This document shows positions 6,565-11,711 of a DNA stretch of 11,711 bases, one piece after another. How positions within the stretch are numbered: the stretch's first letter is position 1; every line of letters starts with the position of its first letter. A program made the translations under genes and the position numbers. The notes under the pieces were generated by a model. The model was given only the letters and a program-made list of their open reading frames with translations. It had not been told where the DNA came from and ran no database searches. Origin of the DNA: JANPII01 sp031424915 (GTDB taxonomy: Bacteria; Pseudomonadota; Alphaproteobacteria; Rickettsiales; Midichloriaceae); the NCBI GenBank assembly GCA_031424915.1, contig JANPII010000159.1, positions 1-11,711 of the forward strand, given 5' to 3'.

Positions 6565-7854
6565 ATGTTGCAGGATAAAGATAAGATATTCACCAACCTA
6601 TATGGTGAGCAGGATATGGGTATTACAGGGGCAAAGAAGCGTGGTTCCTGGGATAACACCAAGGCATTTTTACAAATGGAACAAGACAGCATCATTGCCT
6701 TGGTAAAAGATTCTGGCTTGCGTGGGCGTGGCGGGGCAGGCTTTTCAACCGGCACCAAGTGGTCATTTATGCCTAAAAGCTCACCAGATGGTCGCCCTTC
6801 TTATTTAGTAGTTAATGCTGATGAAAGCGAGCCGGGCACATGTAAGGATCGTGATATCCTACGTAATGAACCACATAAGCTCCTCGAAGGATGCTTAATC
6901 GCCGCATATGCGATGCGCGCCAGTGCTGTTTATATCTATATTCGAGGAGAGTTTGTACGTGAAGTAGAGGCTGTACAAAACGCGATTGACGAGGCTTATA
7001 AAGCGGGGCTTATAGGTAAAAATGCCTGTAAATCTGGCTATAGCTGCGAAATATATTTGCATAGAGGGGCAGGGGCATATATTTGTGGTGAAGAAACAGC
7101 CTTGCTCAACAGCTTAGAGGGACGCCCAGGCATGCCACGTCAGAAACCGCCGGCCTTTCCTGCCGCCATAGGAGCATGGGGCTGCCCAACAACAGTAAAT
7201 AATGTGGAAACTATTGCTGTGGTGCCAGATATAATGCGACGAGGGGCGGACTGGTTTAAGTCTTTTGGCCGCCCTAATAATGCTGGTACCAAAATTTTCT
7301 GCATCTCAGGGCATGTGAATAAGCCGTGCAATGTTGAGGAGGCTATGTCGATACCTCTTAAAGAGCTAATTGAGAAACACGCAGGAGGAGTAAGGGGAGG
7401 CTGGGATAATTTATTGGCTGTCATTCCGGGCGGCTCTTCTGTACCCCTGCTTCCAAAGGATATGTGTGAAACAGTATTAATGGATTTTGATGCCTTGCGT
7501 GAGGTAGGTTCAGGCCTTGGTACTGCAGGGGTGATTGTAATGGATAAAACATGTGATGTGGTAGATGCAATTGCGCGCTTGTCACACTTTTATATGCATG
7601 AGTCATGCGGGCAATGTACACCCTGTCGAGAGGGTACAGGATGGATGTATCGGGTGATGAAGCGCTTAGTGCGCGGAGATGCTGAAATTAGTGAGATAGA
7701 CTCACTGTTAGAGGTAACTAAACAGATAGAAGGTCATACCATCTGTGCTTTAGGAGATGCTGCTGCCTGGCCTATCCAAGGCTTGGTACGTCATTTTCGT
7801 GGTGAGATTGAGGCGCGCATTCACCGTAAGACTCAGCAAGGGCAACCATATTAA
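6565..7854 (+). CDS. nuoF: NADH-quinone oxidoreductase subunit F (NuoF)
   Basis: The 429-residue product is a full-length NuoF, the complex I peripheral-arm subunit that oxidises NADH through FMN and passes electrons to the N3 [4Fe-4S] cluster. Visible motifs are the Gly-rich nucleotide-binding stretch GLRGRGGAGFSTGTKW (51-66), ADESEPGTCKDRD (85-97), GAGAYICGEETAL (168-180) with NSLEGRPGMPRQKPPAFPA (182-200), PTTVNNVET (208-216), and ESCGQCTPCREGTGW (346-360). The N3 ligands are Cys348, Cys351, Cys354 and Cys394. ATG 6565 is used because an in-frame TAA sits just upstream at 6559-6561; no strong ribosome-binding site is seen. nuoE and nuoG are not adjacent, unlike a compact nuo operon, although scattered nuo genes are known in Rickettsiales. 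All key residues are present, so it should be functional. cpoB follows after 10 bp. Confidence 0.97.
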   Translation: MLQDKDKIFTNLYGEQDMGITGAKKRGSWDNTKAFLQMEQDSIIALVKDSGLRGRGGAGFSTGTKWSFMPKSSPDGRPSYLVVNADESEPGTCKDRDILRNEPHKLLEGCLIAAYAMRASAVYIYIRGEFVREVEAVQNAIDEAYKAGLIGKNACKSGYSCEIYLHRGAGAYICGEETALLNSLEGRPGMPRQKPPAFPAAIGAWGCPTTVNNVETIAVVPDIMRRGADWFKSFGRPNNAGTKIFCISGHVNKPCNVEEAMSIPLKELIEKHAGGVRGGWDNLLAVIPGGSSVPLLPKDMCETVLMDFDALREVGSGLGTAGVIVMDKTCDVVDAIARLSHFYMHESCGQCTPCREGTGWMYRVMKRLVRGDAEISEIDSLLEVTKQIEGHTICALGDAAAWPIQGLVRHFRGEIEARIHRKTQQGQPY

Positions 7855-7864
7855 AGGTATAAGG

Positions 7865-8728
7865 ATGAATAAAGTTCAGCTATTATGTATAACGTTTTTG
7901 GTAATTATGCTGATTGAGCCGGCTACGGCTGTAGAGCAGCCATATAAGCTTCCTGTAGAAGATACAAGCAATGCCATGATAGCACGCTTAGACCGTCTAG
8001 AAAAAAACCTCAATATGCTACAACGGCAGGTATATTCCGTAAGTGAACCACGTGCCACAGGGGTCTTGGCTGTAGACACGGATGCTTTAAGCCAGCAGAT
8101 TAAAAATATACGAGGAGATATTGAGCAGCTGCAGTACGAAGTTGCTAATTTAAACGAGAAATTTGTCAAATTTTCTGCAGATATGGAAATGCGGTTAAAT
8201 GAGCTAACAAACCAACAGCATAACGAGGGTGATAAGATCATTAACTCAGTTGAAAAGCAGTTAAGTACTACTTATGGGGGGCGTCAGACTGACCAGACAA
8301 TAACTCCCAAAACAGCTAATAAGGAAGAGATTACCAGGCCTCAAACTATAGAAGAAGAATATCAGGCGGCATATGCTTTACTAAAGCAGCAAAACTTAGA
8401 TAAAGCTAAGGAGGCTTTCCAGAATTTTATTAAACGTCATGTCAATCATAAACTGGTGGGTAGCGCACATTATTGGCTAGGAGAAGTATACTCTACCCAA
8501 GGAGAATATGATAAAGCTGTAGTGGAATATTTGAAAGGATACCAGCGTAACCCTACAGGGCCGAAGGCGCCAGATAACTTGCTGAAGATGGGCATTAGCC
8601 TTGCTAAGATTGATAAGAGACGAGAAGCATGCGTTACCTTTTCTAAGCTGCAGAAAGAGTTTCCAAAGGCCTCTACTACGATATTAGAAAGAGCAGCCAA
8701 AGAGTCTAAGAAGCTGCAGTGTGAGTGA
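7865..8728 (+). CDS. cpoB: Cell division coordinator CpoB (YbgF), Tol-Pal associated
   Basis: The 287-residue product has a signal peptide (1-22, cleavage after ATA), a coiled-coil region (about 36-115) and a C-terminal TPR domain (about 163-280) with the family signatures EEEYQAAYALLKQQNLDKA, HYWLGEVY, GPKAPDNLLKMGISL and EACVTF. CpoB is periplasmic and links the Tol-Pal system with peptidoglycan synthesis during constriction. The long N-terminal coiled coil matches the trimerisation region of YbgF. ATG 7865 is chosen over an earlier in-frame ATG at 7757 because it gives the signal peptide, has AAAGG 7 bases upstream (7853-7857), and avoids overlap with nuoF. The 10-bp gap from nuoF suggests cotranscription. 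The tol-pal genes, its usual neighbours, are not in the window. Confidence 0.92.
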   Translation: MNKVQLLCITFLVIMLIEPATAVEQPYKLPVEDTSNAMIARLDRLEKNLNMLQRQVYSVSEPRATGVLAVDTDALSQQIKNIRGDIEQLQYEVANLNEKFVKFSADMEMRLNELTNQQHNEGDKIINSVEKQLSTTYGGRQTDQTITPKTANKEEITRPQTIEEEYQAAYALLKQQNLDKAKEAFQNFIKRHVNHKLVGSAHYWLGEVYSTQGEYDKAVVEYLKGYQRNPTGPKAPDNLLKMGISLAKIDKRREACVTFSKLQKEFPKASTTILERAAKESKKLQCE

Positions 8729-8844
8729 TGCAGTTGGCTTAAAATATGCGCTAGGCCAATCTTATAAATTAGTCTTTGGCATAAGATGGCATTAGTATAT
8801 GCTGTACGCTGGTTATCAGATCAACCAGAGTATAGAGAGGCAAA

Positions 8845-9633
8845 ATGCTATATAATACCTACTCTCAGCTAAAACAGTACAAGGAGCGACGAGCGATGTA
8901 TAGTAAAATCTACATGAGCGAGGAGCGACGCTGTAATCTTTTAGCTGAGAGTTGGTATAACCAAAGTGCACTTGATGGCATGCGTAGCTCATATCCTATA
9001 TGTTTAGCTATAGCGCTATTATTCTTTTCCTTAGGGACGTTGGCAAATCTTGGTGGTCTTAGCTTAGCGCAAGCAGTAGTCATGACTATGGGAATTTTTG
9101 CTGCTCCTCTGCAGGCATTTATCATCGATAACCAAGATATTTCTATTTGGGCAACTGTAGTAAATTCAGTAATATTAAACTTCAAATTTCTACTGATGTC
9201 TGCGGCGCTAGTACCACTGTGGCCCAAGCTCAATATACGCTCTCTTCCAGCATTGCATCTTATTACTAGCAGCATATACATGGTATGTAACAGCCACAGG
9301 AATATAAAAGATCCATGGAGCTTTTATCTTGGACTTGCTGTTCCTTGTTACATCACCGCTACTTTGGCCACAATACTCGGATATTTAACTTGGACAATGG
9401 CAGCCGATTACCAGCCATTTCTTAGCGCTTTGGCCCGTATAGTTCTGCCTGTCCACTTTGTGTGCTTAACTATAAAACGTAAAGGAGAGCGGACGATTTT
9501 GATAGCTACCCTTCTAGGGTTAATAATGTCACTCTTCTTAAGTCCATTGGTTGGTAAGCATCTACTTATAATTGTCTGGCTGTTTACATCATTTCTGATT
9601 TTAACAATGGAGGAAAGGATATGTGGTCAATAA
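8845..9633 (+). CDS. azlC: AzlC-family branched-chain amino acid exporter, large subunit
   Basis: The product (up to 262 residues) has the AzlC pattern. A short amphipathic start (DGMRSSYPICLAIALLFFS) leads into the first membrane segment, then GLSLAQAVVMTMGIFAAPLQ and the helix ending VVNSVILNFKFLLMSAALVP, where AzlC proteins usually read NxR; the Arg is Lys here. About six or seven membrane segments follow. AzlC and AzlD together export branched-chain amino acids (family knowledge, based on Bacillus azlCD and the related YgaZH). The start is ambiguous: ATG 8845 has GAGAGG only 4 bases away, while ATG 8896 has AAGGAG at 8881-8886 with better 9-base spacing and would give 245 residues. Residues 4-38 of the long form are encoded by a ~104-bp palindrome and look like an insertion. 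The 3' end overlaps azlD by 13 bp. Confidence 0.78.
   Translation: MLYNTYSQLKQYKERRAMYSKIYMSEERRCNLLAESWYNQSALDGMRSSYPICLAIALLFFSLGTLANLGGLSLAQAVVMTMGIFAAPLQAFIIDNQDISIWATVVNSVILNFKFLLMSAALVPLWPKLNIRSLPALHLITSSIYMVCNSHRNIKDPWSFYLGLAVPCYITATLATILGYLTWTMAADYQPFLSALARIVLPVHFVCLTIKRKGERTILIATLLGLIMSLFLSPLVGKHLLIIVWLFTSFLILTMEERICGQ
8855..8958. repeat. ~104-bp palindromic element inside the 5' end of azlC
   Basis: The arm at 8855-8874 (ATACCTACTCTCAGCTAAAA) is the reverse complement of 8939-8958 at 19 of 20 bases, with the inner 14 perfect. The interior contains a direct repeat AGGAGCGACG (8882-8891 and 8921-8930). The palindrome lies in the azlC reading frame and encodes residues about 4-38, without a stop. 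This recalls the Rickettsia palindromic elements, 100-150-bp palindromes known to insert in-frame in genes. Family identity cannot be settled without other copies. Confidence 0.6.
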
Positions 9634-9938
9634 TACTAGTTGCCAGTGTTATAGCATTTTTGATTCGCGTCTCACCGTCTTTATTTCATAATATAAGAAA
9701 GATAAGCCAAATGACTAGAGTGAATAAGTTTTTGGATTATACAATTTGCATGATAACTGGCGAAATCATATATTCCATTGCTTTTGAAGAAATACCGTCT
9801 ACTGAATATATGACAATGACAGTTAGTACTCTTACTTTGCTGGTATCTAGCCTCGTTATGTGGCGAACTGGGTCGCTAGCTACAAGCTTTACCTCGGGCA
9901 TAGGTTTTTTTATTATGTTATACTCCGTCTTGCTGTGA
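9621..9938 (+). CDS. azlD: AzlD-family branched-chain amino acid exporter, small subunit
   Basis: The 105-residue product has the usual AzlD length and about four membrane segments: a first helix ending in IRVSPSLF (AzlD proteins typically have a T/I-R-x-x-P motif here), then ICMITGEIIYSIAF, VSTLTLLVSSLVMWRTGS, and SGIGFFIMLYSVLL. It is the partner of AzlC. The start lies within the last codons of azlC (13-bp overlap) and is preceded by a strong GGAGGAAAGG (9609-9618), so the two are translated together. Identification rests on size, topology and gene order more than on conserved residues. Confidence 0.72.
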   Translation: MWSIILVASVIAFLIRVSPSLFHNIRKISQMTRVNKFLDYTICMITGEIIYSIAFEEIPSTEYMTMTVSTLTLLVSSLVMWRTGSLATSFTSGIGFFIMLYSVLL

Positions 9939-10060
9939 AGGTGCATTTTGGTCCTGGCTCTGTGTTTATGAGCTGACCTCTCAAAATGCCAATTTTGGCT
10001 TAGACTTGGTATAAAGTGCATAAAATCCTAACTACGAGGCCACGTCAGTGGCCGCGGTAG
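9939..10060. repeat. Spacer with stacked palindromes and an element-end remnant
   Basis: Four structures follow azlD. GCATTTTG (9943-9950) pairs with CAAAATGC (9982-9989) and encloses a smaller GCTC/GAGC stem. GCCAATTTTGGC lies at 9988-9999. TAGACTTGGTATAA (10001-10014) repeats the right end plus flank of the 148-bp element (5596-5609). GGCCAC-GTCA-GTGGCC (10038-10053) has outer arms CTAC/GTAG (10032-10035, 10057-10060). The last resembles the GCGAGG...CGCGGCAATCC type of intergenic palindrome common in alphaproteobacteria. No gene is seen, and no U-run supports a clear intrinsic terminator. Confidence 0.5.
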
Positions 10061-10063
10061 TCC

Positions 10064-10088
10064 AGTAAAAGCAAGCGCTTGATTTACT
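10064..10088. promoter_or_regulatory. 25-bp palindrome, putative AbiEi operator
   Basis: AGTAAA (10064-10069) and TTTACT (10083-10088) flank a perfect 10-bp palindrome CAAGCGCTTG (10072-10081). It lies just upstream of abiEi and overlaps a possible -35 (TTGATT, 10079-10084) that is 17 bases from TATAGG (10102-10107). AbiEi proteins are known to bind inverted repeats at their own promoter and repress it, so an autoregulatory operator fits. If this promoter is right, transcription would begin almost at the ATG. Site seen; function inferred. Confidence 0.45.
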
Positions 10089-10113
10089 TTAAAAAAGGTA
10101 GTATAGGTAAAGT

Positions 10114-10881
10114 ATGGCTTTACCAAATGAGAAAAAATTAAAGAACTTATTCGAGCAATGGCCGGTTGGTACAGTGGCCACTTCTTCATGGCTTGAAAGC
10201 ATTGGTGTTTCCAAGCAATTACGCCTTAGCTACAAAGAAAATAATTGGTTAGTACCGCTAGATAATGGCGCATTTGTTAGATATGGAGAACGGGTTGAGC
10301 TGGACGGCGCTATATACGCCATACAAAAGCAGCTTAACCTGGATATACATTCCGGAGGTCAGACTGCCCTGGCTTTGCAAGGTCATGCTCATTATCTGAG
10401 GCTTGGAATAGAAAAATTACACTTATTTGCACCGGCTAAAGCAGCTGTACCTAAGTGGTTCCGTGCCCATGATTGGGGCAGCCCGCTGGGAATACATTGT
10501 AGTAATTTTATACCGCAAAGCATAGGGCTCGTTCCTCACGGTAACAACATTTTCAATATCTTAATCTCAGGAAGAGAACGAGCCATATTAGAGTGTCTCT
10601 ATTTAGCACCAGACCAGCTGGATTTAGTGGAATGCTACCAAATAATGGAGGGGTTAGCTAGTATGCGGCCTCAGCTCTTACAGCAACTGTTAATGCAATG
10701 CTCTTCAATCAAAGTAAAGCGGCTATTTTTCTATATGGCAGAAAAGGCTGGACATGCCTGGCTTAAACATATAGACAAAAGCGCAATCAATCTTGGTCAT
10801 GGCCCCCGCAGTATAGTCAAAGGTGGAATATACATTAAAAGCCATGATATAACTATACCGAGGGAGTTGGCAAAGCTATGA
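10114..10881 (+). CDS. abiEi: AbiEi family antitoxin / transcriptional regulator
   Basis: The 255-residue product matches the AbiEi (type IV TA antitoxin) pattern. It has an N-terminal winged-helix region (about 8-55, WPVGTVATSSWLESIGVSKQ...YKENNWLVPLDNGAFVRYG), then DGAIYAIQKQLNLDIHSGGQTALALQGHAHYL (about 65-95), a region with LISGRERAILECLYL, and a C-terminal KAGHAWLKHIDKSAINLGHG followed by RSIVKGGIYIKSHDITIPREL. The AbiE system is an abortive-infection module: AbiEi represses the operon and antagonises the AbiEii nucleotidyltransferase toxin. The stop overlaps the abiEii start as ATGA (10878-10881). The gene appears complete although its partner is broken. A weak AGGT lies 5 bases before ATG 10114. 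Confidence 0.93.
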   Translation: MALPNEKKLKNLFEQWPVGTVATSSWLESIGVSKQLRLSYKENNWLVPLDNGAFVRYGERVELDGAIYAIQKQLNLDIHSGGQTALALQGHAHYLRLGIEKLHLFAPAKAAVPKWFRAHDWGSPLGIHCSNFIPQSIGLVPHGNNIFNILISGRERAILECLYLAPDQLDLVECYQIMEGLASMRPQLLQQLLMQCSSIKVKRLFFYMAEKAGHAWLKHIDKSAINLGHGPRSIVKGGIYIKSHDITIPRELAKL

Positions 10882-11711
10882 TGAACAACCATTATAGAGC
10901 ACAAGTAGAGTTATTGTTACGCATCTTGCCATATGTTGCTCAGGAACAAAACTTGGCACTTAAAGGTGGTACAGCTATCAATATGTTTGAGCGGCCGATG
11001 CCACGGCTGTCAGTGGATATAGATCTGACCTATCTGCCTTTGGATAACAGGACTACAGCGCTTGCTAATATCACAGCAACTATCACGAATCTGAAAAAAT
11101 CGCTAGCTTAAGTTGTGCCTGGGGTTCAATTTAGTAGGTTCAGCACAGCAAGACAAACAAGAGAGAAGACTGACTTGCCGTGTTGGGGTCATTGAGGTTA
11201 AAATCGAGATTAATACTGTAATGCGCGGCAGTATATTACCACCAAGGTTGATGATGCTATCCGAAGCAGTGCAAGAATAATTTAATCAGTTCTCTGAAAT
11301 GCTTGTTATCTCGCATGGCGAACTATTTGACGGTAAAATTTGTGCTGCACTTGATCGACAACATCCTCGCGATTTACTTGATGTCCATTACCTGTTAAGC
11401 CATGAGGGCATCACTACCATAGTAAAACAAGGCTTTATTGCTGCGCTGTTGAGTCACCCTAGGCCAATTCATGAGGTATTAAACCCCAATTGGCGGGACC
11501 AAAGCGACACATTTGCTAGCCAGTTCAGAGGTATGACCATCCTACCCTTTACATACACTGACTTGGAGGAAACCCAGCATAATCTATATAGCTATACACT
11601 TGAGCCTGACAGATAATGATAAACGCTTCTTGCTGAGCTTTAAAGCAGGCAAGCCTGATTGGACACTGATAAATATTGAGCGACTACAACACCTGCCTGC
11701 AGTAAAATGGA
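10878..11711 (+). pseudogene. abiEii: AbiEii nucleotidyltransferase toxin, broken (2 frameshifts, 1 stop)
   Basis: Reading with frame changes recovers nearly the whole AbiEii family sequence. Frame A (10878 to about 11108) gives ALKGGTAINMFERPMPRLSV and DIDLTYLPL, the nucleotidyltransferase GGT and D-x-D signatures. Frame B (from about 11107) gives RVGVIEVKIEINTVMRGSIL and then a TAA at 11278-11280 in LSEAVQE*FNQF, continuing with LFDGKICAALDRQHPRDLLD. Frame C (by about 11609) gives NDKRFLLSFKAGKPDWTL and LPAVKW to the window end. The lesions are a frameshift at about 11104-11111 (equivalent to one inserted base), the in-frame TAA, and a second frameshift between about 11560 and 11612. The usual YGGK motif reads FDGK. 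Active AbiEii would block growth by nucleotidyl transfer; this copy should be inactive. The final residues lie beyond the window. Confidence 0.9.

Noticed and set aside
7757..7864. Earlier in-frame start for cpoB inside nuoF
   Set aside because: It would add 36 residues unlike a signal peptide and overlap nuoF; ATG 7865 has a proper ribosome-binding site and signal sequence.
1..11711. CRISPR arrays, tRNA or rRNA genes
   Set aside because: No regularly spaced direct repeats, cloverleaf sequences or conserved rRNA stretches were seen on either strand.

Overview
The window looks like part of a chromosome from a moderately AT-rich alphaproteobacterium, most likely a Rickettsiales-type (host-associated) lineage. 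The evidence is the combination of a P-type VirB4 whose catalytic motifs are degraded, a large Cys-rich exported protein translationally coupled to it, an isolated nuoF, many short palindromic repeats (one apparently inside a coding region), and several decaying genes. Family calls are from motif recognition in the translations; no database search was run.

Left part (1-5300): a polytopic Gly/Ala-rich membrane protein (29-502, TTG start), then a virB4-like ATPase gene (575-2842) overlapping a gene for an 820-residue secreted Cys-rich protein (2836-5298). These look like one transcription unit for a type IV secretion or envelope apparatus. The VirB4 keeps Walker A but has lost the acidic Walker B/DEA motif, so it resembles a non-catalytic paralogue.

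Middle (5299-6560): a repeat-rich stretch. It holds two related GTGGCTTG(G)ACCAC hairpins and a clean 148-bp MITE-like element with 31-bp inverted termini and a 5-bp target duplication. A strong sigma70-type promoter follows, and then a gene interrupted by an in-frame TAG (5804-6463). Its N-terminal part resembles a ubiquitin-like beta-grasp fold, and its C-terminal part is a glycine-rich membrane segment.

Right-centre (6565-9938): nuoF (complex I NADH/FMN subunit) followed after 10 bp by cpoB/ybgF (Tol-Pal/cell-division periplasmic TPR protein), then an azlC-azlD pair (branched-chain amino acid exporter type). The 5' end of azlC carries a ~104-bp palindrome, reminiscent of the Rickettsia palindromic elements that insert into reading frames.

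Right end (9939-11711): a repeat-containing spacer with a 25-bp palindrome that could be an operator, then an AbiE type IV toxin-antitoxin pair. The AbiEi antitoxin/regulator is intact. The AbiEii nucleotidyltransferase toxin is a pseudogene with two frameshifts and one in-frame stop, and it runs off the window.
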